Positions 45,065 to 54,896 are shown, counted from the stretch's first letter. The stretch is 64,000 bases of DNA from Roseibium salinum (GCF_026240905.1 NZ_JAPEVI010000003.1:2790001-2854000); one strand, 5' to 3'. The notes: generated by a model not told the origin, from the sequence alone. A program made the numbers and translations.

Positions 45065-45550
45065 CTATTCGGCCATGTCGGCCGATTTGGCCTGAAGAAG
45101 GCAATAGTTGTCGATGCCGATCCGCTCGATCAGGCCGAGCTCGGTTTCCAGGAAATCGATGTGGCTTTCCTCGTCGGCAAGGAGCTGCTCGAACAGTTTC
45201 ATGGAAATATAGTCGCCAAGCTCACGGCAGACTTCGCGCGCTTCATGATAGAGAGCCCGGGCGACATATTCGGCCGCCAGATCCCCTTCCAGGCACTCCT
45301 TCACCGACTGACCGATGCGCAGCGGATCGAGGGTCTGAAGGTTCGGGAGTCCTTCCAGGAAGATGATCCGGTCCATCAGGTCCTGGGCATGCTGCCGCTC
45401 TTCGTCGGCCTCTTCCAGTTCCTTGGCCGCCAGTTTTCCGAACCCCCAATCGGCCAGCAGACGGGCATGCAGCCAGTACTGGTTGACGGCGGTCAGCTCA
45501 TGACGCAGAGCCTTGTTGAGATACTCTATGACGCGCGGTTCGCCTTTCAT
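45065..45550 (-). CDS. bfr: Bacterioferritin lacking the heme-ligand methionine
   Basis: A 161-residue four-helix ferritin of the Bfr family storing iron in 24-mers. Ferroxidase ligands E18, E51, H54 and the ADEESH segment near residue 127-130 are present, and the flanks ([34 protein letters not shown]) are unmistakably Bfr. Residue 52, the Met that binds heme between subunits in typical Bfr, is Arg (codon at 45395-45397) in an ungapped alignment. It lies 13 bp downstream of bfd. Confidence 0.94.
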   Translation of the reverse strand: MKGEPRVIEYLNKALRHELTAVNQYWLHARLLADWGFGKLAAKELEEADEERQHAQDLMDRIIFLEGLPNLQTLDPLRIGQSVKECLEGDLAAEYVARALYHEAREVCRELGDYISMKLFEQLLADEESHIDFLETELGLIERIGIDNYCLLQAKSADMAE

Positions 45551-45563
45551 GGGGCCTCCAGTT

Positions 45564-45806
45564 TTAGCCGCCGGCCGCCCGTTTGACCGGCGCCGGCAAC
45601 GGCTGTTCTTCGATCGCCTCTTCAGAGCCTTTTTGGTGGATTATGTCAATCACCGAAGCAAAACAACCGCCGCATCTCGGCCGGCATCCCAAATGGCGGA
45701 AGACTGCTCCGGGCGTCGGCACCTTGCCATTCGGATCCGCACGCATCTCCGACGCGGCTTCGCGAAGCTGCTTGTCAGACAGGACATTACAGGAGCATAT
45801 GATCAT
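45564..45806 (-). CDS. bfd: Bacterioferritin-associated ferredoxin
   Basis: An 80-residue [2Fe-2S] protein starting [14 protein letters not shown], with the cluster ligands in CSC and GCRPRCGGC. Bfd docks on bacterioferritin near heme and donates electrons to release stored iron. The ATG at 45806 is chosen because it matches the family N-terminus. It is first of the bfd-bfr pair. I saw no obvious iron-control element in the 125 bp upstream. The C-terminal tail ([19 protein letters not shown]) is longer than usual. Confidence 0.92.
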   Translation of the reverse strand: MIICSCNVLSDKQLREAASEMRADPNGKVPTPGAVFRHLGCRPRCGGCFASVIDIIHQKGSEEAIEEQPLPAPVKRAAGG

Positions 45807-45931
45807 TACAGGTTCCGGACCGCGTCTCTTTATACGGACATATTGGCACTGACGGATTTGTGCGCAATAACGAAACCCAACTATATGAGTCAACTTTTTC
45901 CATCACCCCAGTACCCTGCTAAGGACCCGAA

Positions 45932-46687
45932 ATGAGCGACGCACCCTCGGATGACCGTCCCACCCTGGTGCTGACAGGCGCCAGCCGCGGCATCGGCCAC
46001 GCAACCGTCAAGCGCTTCTCCGCCGAGGGCTGGCGGGTGATAACCTGTTCACGGCATGCGTTTTCCGACAAGTGCCCCTGGCCCATGGGGCCGGAGGACC
46101 ACATTCAGGTGGACTTGTCGGACCCGGAGAATCTCGGCTTTGCCACTCAGGAAATCCGCAAGCGGCTGGAGGCGAACGGGTCCAGGCTGAATGCCCTGGT
46201 CAACAATGCGGGCATCAGTCCGAAAGGCCCCGAGGGGGAGCGGCTGAATTCGCTCACCACCCCCATGCATGAATGGCGGACCGTTTTCCAGGTCAATTTC
46301 TTCGCCCCCATCCTGCTGGCCCGAGGCCTCTTCAAGGAGTTGAAGAACGCAGCCGGATCTGTCGTCAACGTGACGTCGATCGCAGGCATGCGCGTCCACC
46401 CCTTTGCCGGCACGGCCTACGCCACGTCCAAGGCCGCGCTTGCCTCCCTGACGCGGGAAATGGCCGCCGACTTCGGTCCGCACGGCATCCGGGTCAACGC
46501 CATTGCTCCCGGCGAAATCGATACATCGATCCTGTCTCCGGGGACGGAGAAAATGATCGACGACATTCCCCTGCGCCGTCTGGGACAGACGTCGGAGGTT
46601 GCCGAGACGATCTTCTATCTGTGTTCGGCACAGTCGTCATATGTCAGCGGCGCGGAAATTCACATCAATGGCGGGCAACATGTATAA
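45932..46687 (+). CDS. SDR-family oxidoreductase
   Basis: A 251-residue short-chain dehydrogenase. NAD(P)-binding LTGASRGIGHA, NNAGIS, catalytic Ser in VTSIAGM and YATSK are all present. The C-terminal NGGQHV ending is typical of classical SDRs. It is divergent from bfd by 125 bp and stands alone. The substrate cannot be told from the sequence. Confidence 0.9.
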   Translation: MSDAPSDDRPTLVLTGASRGIGHATVKRFSAEGWRVITCSRHAFSDKCPWPMGPEDHIQVDLSDPENLGFATQEIRKRLEANGSRLNALVNNAGISPKGPEGERLNSLTTPMHEWRTVFQVNFFAPILLARGLFKELKNAAGSVVNVTSIAGMRVHPFAGTAYATSKAALASLTREMAADFGPHGIRVNAIAPGEIDTSILSPGTEKMIDDIPLRRLGQTSEVAETIFYLCSAQSSYVSGAEIHINGGQHV

Positions 46688-47144
46688 GTCGACGATACAA
46701 CTTCCCCGCGGCAGGATTTAACGCTGGAATGCAGTTTGAATTGTATAATATACTGAGGACGGTCGCCCTTGGCCTCGACAACACGCCAGGGCGCCGCCCG
46801 GCTTTCCAGGCTGCTGCGATGCGTCGGCGACCGGACAGAGGTCGAGCGCCCATACGTTGCTAGTTCATGAATATTACATTGAATTCAACAACTTACATCT
46901 ATTTCAGATCTTCGCTGAGATTCCGGTCAGGGCTGGCAGAAGTGATTTCGTCTCGATTGTGCCGCCCGAATCCGATCAGCCGTTCTCCGCAACAGTCCCG
47001 GGCACGTAATTGTGCGCCGCACACTTGGAAATACCCAAGAATGCTAGATAATATTTAGGATCTCTAGGTAGTTTACCCAAAATTTATCGCTCACCACGAT
47101 ACTGGCGAGAAGACAATCAGGTTCTTCCGGCTGTGTGGGGCAAT
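46688..47144. other. Intergenic region upstream of the chemoreceptor gene
   Basis: About 455 bp with no gene I can support. It is AT-rich in places and has an exact TATAAT hexamer at 46744-46749 without a good -35 partner. Several short open frames here look random. Confidence 0.4.
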
Positions 47145-49580
47145 ATGAAACGTTTTCTGAAGATACTCGTCGACCTCAAGTTCGGCTTCAAGGTCGGAGG
47201 AGGGTTCCTCGCGGTATTGCTGCTGACTGCAGTGGTCGGCGGGGTCGGCTTCCTTGCAATTCACAATCTCTCATCGAGCTTCATCGTTGCCGATCAGGCC
47301 GCGAAGATCGCCGGTCAGGTTCAGGCCGCGTCCCTGATGCGCGAGGACTACCTGAACAATCCGACGCCGGAGCAGAGCGAAGCGGTGCGCCAGGCAATTG
47401 CCGATCTCGACGCCTCCCTCGAGACACTGGCAAATGAAGTCGCCGGCAATCCGGCCTCCGAACAGCAGGTGGCCGGAGCCCAGGATGCGGTTGCTCAATT
47501 CGCGGCAACCTTCAATGAAGTGGTCGGGCAGACCAGTCAGCAGGCCGACCGGCTCGGCACGCTTCAGAAAAGCACCGCCGACCTGGAAGCGGTTGCGGGC
47601 ACCATCAGCGATGCGGTCCTCGCGGAAGAAAGACGCAACAGCTCGGAAGCCATGTCCGCGAACAGCCGGCTGGACGATACCAATCAGCTGCAACGCAGCG
47701 TCTATGAACTCAAGGACGACGTCGTCAAGGTCCATTTCCTTTACCTGAAGGGCAGCGGCAATCTCCAGGGCAAGGATTTGGAGGCCGCAATCGATATCGG
47801 GCGCAAGCTCGTCTCGGAAACCAAGCAGATGCAGTACAAGAAGATCGAGGGCATCAAGTCCGAGACGATCGTGGAACTGGGGTCGCTTGCCAAGAACCTG
47901 AACGAAGCCCTGCAAAACCTCACCAAGGACCTCGGCTTCTCTGAGGCCTATGAGGCCCGTATCGCCGTCGGCAAGGCCATCGAAGACATGACCAAGCTGA
48001 ACCACGAGATCCTGGGTCAGGTTGATCCGGTCGTCACGGCGGCGAAAACCGACGCCCTTACGGCCTCGACCCGGCTGGCAACCGTGCGCACGATCGCGGA
48101 CAAGGCCACCCAGCTCAATGAACTGGCTCTGTCGGTACGGGCGGAAACGCTTTACCTGTTCGGCGCTTTCGGCTCCAGCGACCAGTCCGAGGTTGAAAAG
48201 GAGATCGTCAGGCTGGCGGATCTGGAACACGAGATCGTCAAGTTCGGGAGTTTCCTGCCGACGGTTGCCGACTCCATCAACGCCATCCCGCCGTCCATTG
48301 CCACGCTGGACAAGTCCTACCAGGAGATGCTGACCGCAAAGGCAGAGCTGAAGGCCAAACAGCAGCAGCTCGACAGCCTTACACGCAAGGTCAGTGCGGA
48401 TATTGCCGCGATCTCCGAGGCCCAGTCGAAGGCAGCCTCCACTGCGGCCAATTCGGCTGAAGTACAGATCATCATCACCATTCTGCTCGCCATTCTGGGC
48501 GGCGTGGGACTGGCGTTCGTGCTCAACCTGGCGATCACCCGCCCGATCCGGACCATTACCAACGTCATGGACCGGCTGGCCAATGGTGACAACGAAGTCG
48601 ACATTCCCGGCATCGAGCGGGGCGACGAAATCGGCGAGATGAGCCGCACCGTGCAGGTGTTCCGCGACAACGCCATCGAACGGGCGGAGCTGCAGGCGCA
48701 GAATGCCCACGAGGAAGCCGCAAGGCAGGAGCGTCAGCAGCGCATCGACAACCTCATCCAGTCCTTCCGTGCGAAAGCGGAAGAAGCTCTCGGATCGGTC
48801 GAACTGACCGCGGACGGCCTCGACAACACGGCACGGGCGCTTACCGAGATTGCCCGCGACAGCGCCGGTTATGCCAGCGAAACGCAGGAGTCCTCCAACG
48901 AAACCACCAACAACGTCCAGACCGTGGCAAGCGCCGCGGAGGAACTGTCGGCCTCGATCGGAGAGATCTCGCGCCAGGTTGCCCAGACCACCGAGATCGT
49001 CGACCGGGCGACCACCGGCACGCGCATGACCAACCAGAAGGTCGAGGGCCTTGCGGCAGCCGCAACCAAGATCGGCGAAGTGGTCACGCTCATCCAGGCG
49101 ATTGCCGAACAGACCAACCTCCTGGCTCTCAACGCGACCATCGAAGCCGCCCGCGCCGGGGAAGCCGGCAAGGGCTTCGCGGTGGTTGCCGCGGAAGTGA
49201 AAGAACTGGCCACCCAGACGTCCAAGGCGACCGAGGAAATCAGCTCGCAGATCACCGAGATCCAGAACGCGACCAAGGAGTCCGTCGTCGCTATCGGCGA
49301 AATCGCCGAGACGATGAACGAGGTGAATTCCTACACCGCCGCGATTGCGTCGGCGGTCGAACAGCAGGGCGCCGCCACCGCGGAGATTTCGCAGAACGTG
49401 CAGCGCGCGGCGGAAGGCACCGGTGCGGTCTCCTCCTCCATGACCCAGCTGTCCCAGGCGGTCGACCAGACCTCCTCCTCTGCCGACATGGTGCTTTCGG
49501 CTTCCGGCGAACTGACCAAGAAGACCGACGAGTTGAAGCACGAGGTCGAGGAATTCCTGGCACAGGTCGCCGCAGCCTGA
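47145..49580 (+). CDS. Methyl-accepting chemotaxis protein
   Basis: An 811-residue transmembrane chemoreceptor. A first helix ([19 protein letters not shown]) precedes a long, mainly helical periplasmic sensor of about 400 residues, then a second helix ([19 protein letters not shown]), a HAMP domain ([18 protein letters not shown]) and a cytoplasmic signalling domain with the hairpin tip [20 protein letters not shown]. No C-terminal CheR-binding pentapeptide is seen. The ATG at 47145 has GGGG just upstream; the frame is open to a GTG at 47133. No che genes are adjacent. The ligand is unknown. Confidence 0.93.
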   Translation: MKRFLKILVDLKFGFKVGGGFLAVLLLTAVVGGVGFLAIHNLSSSFIVADQAAKIAGQVQAASLMREDYLNNPTPEQSEAVRQAIADLDASLETLANEVAGNPASEQQVAGAQDAVAQFAATFNEVVGQTSQQADRLGTLQKSTADLEAVAGTISDAVLAEERRNSSEAMSANSRLDDTNQLQRSVYELKDDVVKVHFLYLKGSGNLQGKDLEAAIDIGRKLVSETKQMQYKKIEGIKSETIVELGSLAKNLNEALQNLTKDLGFSEAYEARIAVGKAIEDMTKLNHEILGQVDPVVTAAKTDALTASTRLATVRTIADKATQLNELALSVRAETLYLFGAFGSSDQSEVEKEIVRLADLEHEIVKFGSFLPTVADSINAIPPSIATLDKSYQEMLTAKAELKAKQQQLDSLTRKVSADIAAISEAQSKAASTAANSAEVQIIITILLAILGGVGLAFVLNLAITRPIRTITNVMDRLANGDNEVDIPGIERGDEIGEMSRTVQVFRDNAIERAELQAQNAHEEAARQERQQRIDNLIQSFRAKAEEALGSVELTADGLDNTARALTEIARDSAGYASETQESSNETTNNVQTVASAAEELSASIGEISRQVAQTTEIVDRATTGTRMTNQKVEGLAAAATKIGEVVTLIQAIAEQTNLLALNATIEAARAGEAGKGFAVVAAEVKELATQTSKATEEISSQITEIQNATKESVVAIGEIAETMNEVNSYTAAIASAVEQQGAATAEISQNVQRAAEGTGAVSSSMTQLSQAVDQTSSSADMVLSASGELTKKTDELKHEVEEFLAQVAAA

Positions 49581-49600
49581 TCGGACTTTCAGGGAAAACC

Positions 49601-49636
49601 GAAAGGCGGGAGTGTCCGGCACTCCCGCCTTTCTTG
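49601..49636 (+). terminator. Rho-independent terminator after the chemoreceptor gene
   Basis: AAAGGCGGGAGTG and CACTCCCGCCTTT form a perfect 13-bp stem with a TCCGG loop, ending in TTTCTT, 21 bp past the stop. Confidence 0.93.
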
Positions 49637-49729
49637 TATGCGCCGGCCATGCGCGGACGGCACGGACCTGTGAGAAGCGGAAAACCGGCCCGCTGCTTCC
49701 GGGACATTGACCTGACCGCACGAGAGGAC

Positions 49730-49997
49730 TAGGGTGCGGACCCCTAAAATTGAATGCACTGGTCGTTCTGAAGCGGACCGTCTCCAAGGCGCGAAGGCGC
49801 AGGAAACCCGGCCGGTTTTCAAGTCTTTGCAACGCAGGAGACGGTCCGCTTCAGAACGATCCGAAGGACGCCAAAACGGCTGCGAGCGGCAGCGTCAAAA
49901 CCCTTGGCCGATGCACAAGCATCGACCTGTGGACTTTTCCTCCCCGCTCCTTGCCGTTTTGACGCCAGTGCGTTCAATTTTAGGGGTCCGCACCCTA
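49730..49997. mobile_element. 268-bp MITE-like element with nested inverted repeats and TA ends
   Basis: Outer arms 49730-49762 and 49965-49997 are reverse complements over 33 bp with one mismatch (TAGGGTGCGGACCCCTAAAA...). Abutting the left arm, 49763-49785 is a perfect 23-bp inverted match to 49837-49859. TA at both ends is consistent with a TA target duplication, as made by IS630/Tc1-mariner transposases. No transposase gene fits inside, so it is a non-autonomous element. It lies just before an rRNA-methyltransferase-like gene and ends 44 bp short of its start. Confidence 0.75.
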
Positions 49998-50041
49998 AGG
50001 CGTGGCAACGCTCATGACTTCAAGAAACGCGAGAGACCATC

Positions 50042-50988
50042 GTGGCGGACCAAGCCTCCTCCTTCGCCCCTTCCGGCAATACCCCCATTCAGTCCTGGCC
50101 GGTTATTCTGGAAACCAGAGGCTGGAAGGATTACCGGCTCCTGGACATGGGCGACGGCGAGAAGCTGGAGCGCTACGGCCGGTTCACGATCATCCGGCCC
50201 GAGCCGCAGGCCATGGGATCCCGCCGGCTGCAGGAAAGCGCCTGGAGCCGCGCGGATGCGGCTTTTCCGGCGATACCGAGGAGGAAGGGCCCGGCCGCTG
50301 GAAGTTCTCCGGCAACGTGCCGGAGACCTGGCCGATGTCCTACGGTCCGGTACGCTACAACGGCCGCTTCATGTCCTTCCGCCATGTCGGCGTCTTCCCC
50401 GAACAGGCCGCCCACTGGGACTGGGTCAACGGCAAGATCCGCGCCGAGCGCACGCGCGCGCCCGACAAGCCGCTGAAGATCCTGAACCTGTTCGGCTACA
50501 CCGGCCTCGCCTCTCTGCTGCCGGCCACCGAAGGCGCTCAGGTGACCCATGTGGACGCCTCCAAGAAAGCCATCGGATATGCGCGCGAGAACCAGGCGCT
50601 TTCCGGCCTGGAAGACCTGCCGATCCGCTGGATCTGCGAGGATGCCTCCAAATTCGTCGCCCGGGAAGTCCGCCGCGGCAACAGGTATGACGGCATCATC
50701 CTCGACCCGCCGAAATACGGCCGCGGTCCCAAGGGTGAGGTCTGGGATCTCTACACCAGCCTGCCGGGCATGCTTGCAGACCTGCGGCAACTGCTGGCCG
50801 ACGATGCGCTGTTCATGATCCTGACCGCCTACGCGATCCGCTCCAGCTTCGTCGCCATTCACGAGCTGATGGCCGAAACCCTCGCCACCCAGGGCGGTTT
50901 GCTGGAATCCGGCGAGCTTGTCATTCGCGAGGAAGACGGCACAAGGGCGCTCTCCACGTCACTTTTTTCACGCTGGAGCGGCCGGTAG
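50042..50988 (+). pseudogene. Class I SAM-dependent rRNA methyltransferase (RlmI-like), interrupted by a frameshift
   Basis: Residues 1-75 (MADQASSFAPSG, WPVILETRGWKDYRLLDMG) are in the frame of the GTG at 50042; the rest, from SGDTEEEGPGRWKFSG through the SAM-binding LNLFGYTGLASLLPA and the catalytic motif IILDPPKYGRGPKG, is in another frame. One more T in GCTTTTCC (50263-50266) joins them into about 315 residues. The intact conserved DPPKYG motif indicates a m5C-type 23S rRNA methyltransferase or relative. A MITE-like element lies immediately upstream. A sequence indel is the simplest explanation. Confidence 0.85.
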
Positions 50989-51114
50989 GACACCGCGGAC
51001 ACGCCTTGCCTCCCCAACCGTCCGCCACATCCCGCCTCGCAATGATTGCCTGCGAATGCCGGGGAGACTAGCCTTGCGGCTGTTCATGCACAGGCAAGCT
51101 TGGAAACGTGCCGG

Positions 51115-51744
51115 ATGGCCAAGACAGAAATCAGGAAGAAGACCGCCTATCATCACGGCGACCTGCGCGGTCAGCTGCTGGCCGCCGCCAGGGGGCTTAT
51201 CGGCGAGCATGGGCCGGACGGCTTTTCCATGGCCGATGCCGCCCGTCTTGCCGGCGTAAGCACCGCAGCGCCCTACCGCCATTTCTCGTCAAGGCAGGAT
51301 CTTCTGGCCGCGGTGGCGGAGAACGGGCTGCAGCGGCTCGGAGAAGCATTGGAAAAGCAGGCGTCCAACCATCCACGCGGAACCTTGAGCTCGATTGCGG
51401 CCGTCATGCGGGCCTTTGTCGATTTTGCCGGCAGCGAGCCCCACATATTCCGGCTCATGTACAGCACGATGACGCATTCCGGCCGGTTCCGGGAATTGCA
51501 GAAGATCGGCAAGGAATCCTATGGTGTCCACTTGCGCGAAATCGCTCTCTATCTGGGTGAAAAGGAAGTCAACGAGAAGGTGGTCCGGGCCACCTTCCTT
51601 CTGTGGCCGCACGTTCTCGGCCTGTCCTTTCTCGTCATCGACAGCAAGCTGGAATCATCGGATTTTCCGATCGACATCGACGAGACGATACGGACCGTTG
51701 CCGAACGCCTTCTGCCGGCGACGGAGCAGCTTCAAAAACCTTGA
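51115..51744 (+). CDS. TetR/AcrR-family transcriptional regulator
   Basis: A 209-residue repressor-type protein: TetR HTH (FSMADAARLAGVSTAAPYRHF, residues about 35-55) and a C-terminal WHG-type ligand domain with PHIFRLMYSTMTH. The ATG at 51115 begins the basic MAKTEIRKKTAYHHG extension typical of this group. It lies about 130 bp after the methyltransferase and 77 bp before the next gene; its target is not evident. Confidence 0.9.
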   Translation: MAKTEIRKKTAYHHGDLRGQLLAAARGLIGEHGPDGFSMADAARLAGVSTAAPYRHFSSRQDLLAAVAENGLQRLGEALEKQASNHPRGTLSSIAAVMRAFVDFAGSEPHIFRLMYSTMTHSGRFRELQKIGKESYGVHLREIALYLGEKEVNEKVVRATFLLWPHVLGLSFLVIDSKLESSDFPIDIDETIRTVAERLLPATEQLQKP

Positions 51745-51821
51745 CCCGGCAACAGCCAGCGCATAAGCCAGCCTACGCGATAACAACCTCTCGCTCCCCA
51801 GCCGAGCATCCGGAACAAGAC

Positions 51822-52661
51822 ATGACCCAGTCCGGCCGACCTCAACGCATCGGTGCGGTGAAGCAGATCACCAGCCATTCCAATCCGATCGTCAAGGAAA
51901 TCAAGGGGCTCGTCGCCCAGCGAAAGCACCGCAGCCAGTCGGGCCTGTTCGTCGCCGAAGGCCTGAAGCTGGCGAACGATGCGCTCGCCGCCGGGTGGGG
52001 CGTGCGCTATCTGGCGCTTGGCCCGGAGGCGCGGGACAATCCGGCCGCGCAGAAGGCTGCGGCAACGGCAAAGGCCAGGGGCGCGCTGATCCTGGAGGCC
52101 TCCACCGCCGTCATGTCCGCGATGACGCGCAAGGACAATCCGCAAACGGTGGTGGGCGTCTATGAGCAGAACCTGCTTGGCGCGCAGGATATCGATCCCG
52201 AGATTGCAACATTGTGGGTGGCGCTCGACCGGGTGCGCGATCCGGGCAATCTCGGCACGATCATCCGCACCGTGGATGCGGTCGGCGGCACGGGCGTCAT
52301 GTTGGTCGGCGACTGTACCGATCCGTTTGCGGTCGAGGCCGTGCGCGCCACCATGGGATCGCTCTTTCATGTGCCGCTGGCCAGGATGAGCAAGGACGAA
52401 TTCAAGGCACTTGCCCGCAGATGGCCCGGCACCGTGACCGCCACGCATCTGAAAGGCTCGGTCGACTATCGCGCACCGGACTACCAAGAACCGGTGCTGC
52501 TGGTCATGGGCAACGAACAAAAGGGGCTGGAGGACGACATGGCTGAGGCCTGCTCCACGCTGATCCGCATTCCCCAGGCCGGGCAGGCCGACAGCCTCAA
52601 TCTTGCCGTTGCCACCGGCGTCGCGCTTTACGAAATCCGCCGCAAGCATCTGGAGCTTTGA
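51822..52661 (+). CDS. TrmH/SpoU-family RNA methyltransferase
   Basis: A 279-residue SPOUT methyltransferase that 2'-O-methylates tRNA or rRNA. An N-terminal substrate-binding domain (ITSHSNPIVKEIKGLV) is followed by the knot domain: LDRVRDPGNLGTIIRTVDA, LVMGNEQKGL and IPQAGQADSLNLAVAT, which form the SAM pocket. The ATG at 51822 fits the family N-terminus. It is 3 bp from the next gene, suggesting co-transcription. Confidence 0.92.
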   Translation: MTQSGRPQRIGAVKQITSHSNPIVKEIKGLVAQRKHRSQSGLFVAEGLKLANDALAAGWGVRYLALGPEARDNPAAQKAAATAKARGALILEASTAVMSAMTRKDNPQTVVGVYEQNLLGAQDIDPEIATLWVALDRVRDPGNLGTIIRTVDAVGGTGVMLVGDCTDPFAVEAVRATMGSLFHVPLARMSKDEFKALARRWPGTVTATHLKGSVDYRAPDYQEPVLLVMGNEQKGLEDDMAEACSTLIRIPQAGQADSLNLAVATGVALYEIRRKHLEL

Positions 52662-52664
52662 GAC

Positions 52665-53522
52665 ATGCGTTTGTTCGTCTTTGGCGTCGGCTTCTCTTCT
52701 CGCGCCTTCATCGAGGAAGTCCGAGGCCGGTTCGACTGGATCGGCGGCACGACGCGATCACCGGAGAAAGCCGAAGAGCTGCGGGACGCAGGCATCGAAC
52801 CATTCCTCTTTGACGGCAAGAGCAAGGGCGACGGCATTGCGGACGCCCTTCGGACCGCAACGCATGTGCTGATTTCGATTGCGCCGGACGAGACTGGCGA
52901 TCCGGTCCTGGTGCACCACGGGGAAGACATTGCCACAGGCCGGCCCGTCTGGACCGGCTATCTGTCGACGGTCGGGGTCTACGGAAACCACGACGGCGCC
53001 TGGGTGGACGAGGACACGCCCTGCAAGCCGGTCTCCAAGCGCTCGGTCCAACGGGTGGCCGCGGAACAGGCCTGGCTCGGCCTTGCCGGCGATCATGAAC
53101 TGCCCGTGCAGATCTTCCGTCTGTCGGGCATTTACGGCCCAGGCCGCAACGCCTTGGAAAATCTAAAGAAAGGCACAGCCCGACGGCTGGTCAAGCCCGG
53201 CCAGGTGTTCAACCGCATTCACGTTGCCGATATAGCCGGCGCGCTGAAGACGGCGCTCGAAAAACCCTCGACACGCATCTTCAACGTCACCGATGACGAG
53301 CCGTCTCCGCCCCAGGATGTGGTCGCCTATGCGGCCGAGCTTCTGGGCATGGAGCCGCCGCCCGAAACGCCGTTCGAAACGGCGGAGCTGACGCCGATGG
53401 CCCGCTCGTTCTACGGCGAGAACAAGCGGGTCTCCAATCAACGGATCAAGGACGAGCTCGGCTACACGTTCCGCTATCCGAACTACCGGACCGCGTTGCG
53501 GGACCTGCTGGCCACGCTTTAG
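52665..53522 (+). CDS. NAD-dependent epimerase/dehydratase-like protein (YeeZ type)
   Basis: A 285-residue extended-SDR protein. The nucleotide-binding start is MRLFVFGVGFSSRAF, and LSTVGVYGNHDGAWVDEDTP and FRLSGIYGPGRN are typical of the YeeZ/SDR group. The usual YxxxK appears degenerate, as S-K-R-S-V in this family, so catalysis is uncertain. It follows the SpoU-type gene by 3 bp. Function unknown. Confidence 0.85.
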   Translation: MRLFVFGVGFSSRAFIEEVRGRFDWIGGTTRSPEKAEELRDAGIEPFLFDGKSKGDGIADALRTATHVLISIAPDETGDPVLVHHGEDIATGRPVWTGYLSTVGVYGNHDGAWVDEDTPCKPVSKRSVQRVAAEQAWLGLAGDHELPVQIFRLSGIYGPGRNALENLKKGTARRLVKPGQVFNRIHVADIAGALKTALEKPSTRIFNVTDDEPSPPQDVVAYAAELLGMEPPPETPFETAELTPMARSFYGENKRVSNQRIKDELGYTFRYPNYRTALRDLLATL

Positions 53523-53599
53523 AGCGAAGATGGCCGTTCCCGGCGGCGACCGGGTGAGGACGGCCCGCCCCGCTCCAAAGGGACGCTCCCCGCGAAGCG

Positions 53600-54235
53600 C
53601 TACTTGGGCTGCGGAACGATGCGCAGATAGGGCTTGAGCGTTTTCCAGCCTTCGGGAAACTTCTTCTTCGCGTCCTCATCGCTCACGGACGGCACAATGA
53701 TCACGTCTTTGCCGGACGTCCAGTTGGCCGGCGTTGCCACCTGGTGCTTTGCGGTCAGCTGCAATGAATCGATCACGCGGATAACTTCATCGAAATTGCG
53801 GCCGGTGGAAGCCGGGTATTCGATCTTCAGCTTCACCTTCTTGTCCGGGCCGATCACGAACAGCGAACGGACGGTCAAGGTATCGTCGGCATTCGGATGG
53901 ATCATGCCGTAGGCGGTCGCGATCTTGCGGTCCGGATCGGCAATCAGCGGGAAATTCAACGCCGTGCCCTGGGTATCCTTGATATCTCCGACCCAGGCCC
54001 GGTGATCTTCGATCGGGTCGACCGAGACGCCGAAAACCTTGACGCCGCGCGCTTCGAACCTGTCCTTCAATCTTGCCGTGACGCCGAGTTCCGTCGTGCA
54101 GACGGGTGTAAAGTCCTTTGGGTGTGAGAAAAGCACGGCCCAGGAGCCTTCGATCGCTTCGTGGAAGCGGATAGGGCCTTCGGTGCTTTCGGCTTCAAAA
54201 TCAGGTACCTGGTCGCCGATCAACAATGCGGACAT
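53600..54235 (-). CDS. 1-Cys peroxiredoxin (Prx6 type)
   Basis: A 211-residue thiol peroxidase reducing peroxides. The peroxidatic Cys is in HPKDFTPVCTTELG; it is the only Cys in the chain, so it needs an external reductant such as glutathione. GVSVDPIEDHRAW and the extended C-terminal domain ending KPYLRIVPQPK fit Prx6. The ATG at 54235 is chosen because the fold starts there; an open frame upstream to 54346 lacks coding quality. It converges with the YeeZ-type gene. Confidence 0.94.
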   Translation of the reverse strand: MSALLIGDQVPDFEAESTEGPIRFHEAIEGSWAVLFSHPKDFTPVCTTELGVTARLKDRFEARGVKVFGVSVDPIEDHRAWVGDIKDTQGTALNFPLIADPDRKIATAYGMIHPNADDTLTVRSLFVIGPDKKVKLKIEYPASTGRNFDEVIRVIDSLQLTAKHQVATPANWTSGKDVIIVPSVSDEDAKKKFPEGWKTLKPYLRIVPQPK

Positions 54236-54400
54236 GGATGCCTCCTTCGATATGCTTGCCCGGTCCGGGCACTGAAAAGCGACACAGACTTCCGCTTTTG
54301 CCGCGGTTTGTCCAGTGCGCGATCGAGACGCAGGGGTTGACGGCACACGTTTCCGGCACCAGCTTCACAGGCAAGAGTTCAGACGAGCGAAAGTGAGCAG

Positions 54401-54859
54401 ATGCATAACTGGCACGTTTATCTATCCGGCGAAATTCACACCGACTGGCGCGAGACGATCATCAGCCGGACAGAAGAGCTGAACCTGCCGGTGACGTTTT
54501 CCGCTCCGGTGACGGATCATGAGGCAAGCGACGATTGCGGTGCCGTTATTCTCGGCGATGAAAGCAGCAAGTTCTGGTACGACCACAAAGGCGCAAAGGT
54601 GAACGCGATCCGCACCCGGACGTTGATCGAGACGGCCGATATCGTCGTTGTCCGCTTCGGCGACAAATACAAGCAGTGGAACGCGGCGTTCGACGCCGGC
54701 TATGCCTCCGCCCTCGGCAAATCCCTGATCGTGATCCATGATCCGTCGCTGACGCATCCGCTCAAGGAAGTTGACGCAGCTGCACTTGCAGTCGCTCAGA
54801 CATCGGAGCAAGTGGTCGATATCCTCAAATATGTTATTTCCGGAAAGCTGGTACGCTGA
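54401..54859 (+). CDS. YtoQ family protein
   Basis: A 152-residue protein of the YtoQ family (MHNWHVYLSGEIHTDWRE, FSAPVTDHEASDDCG, KFWYDHKGAKVNAIRTRTL, QWNAAFDAGYASALGKSLI). The fold resembles nucleoside 2-deoxyribosyltransferase-like proteins, but no catalytic role is established. It is divergent from the peroxiredoxin by 165 bp. Confidence 0.9.
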   Translation: MHNWHVYLSGEIHTDWRETIISRTEELNLPVTFSAPVTDHEASDDCGAVILGDESSKFWYDHKGAKVNAIRTRTLIETADIVVVRFGDKYKQWNAAFDAGYASALGKSLIVIHDPSLTHPLKEVDAAALAVAQTSEQVVDILKYVISGKLVR

Positions 54860-54866
54860 GCCTTTC

Positions 54867-54896
54867 TTGACATTAACTTTTTAGTCACCATACTAA
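54867..54896 (+). promoter_or_regulatory. Sigma-70-type promoter of the cold-shock-like gene
   Basis: An exact TTGACA (54867-54872) and TACTAA (54891-54896) are 18 bp apart. Transcription from here would give a leader of about 225 bases before the cold-shock-like start at 55128. A CCCGGA/TCCGGG stem at 54914-54932 lies within that leader. Confidence 0.55.

Noticed and set aside
45807..45931. An iron-control (Irr/ICE) box before bfd-bfr
   Set aside because: No sequence resembling the known palindrome was found by eye in this 125-bp region.
46744..46749. A promoter or small RNA start at the exact TATAAT
   Set aside because: No -35 partner at 16-18 bp, no terminator-bounded transcript and no ORF; a single hexamer is weak evidence.
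47271..49832. An 853-residue minus-strand open frame across the chemoreceptor
   Set aside because: It is antisense to a perfect chemoreceptor gene and has a Gly/Arg/Leu-rich shadow composition with no domains.
49734..50690. A protein-coding gene within the MITE-like element
   Set aside because: The open frame runs out of the element into a shadow frame of the methyltransferase and shows no transposase motif.
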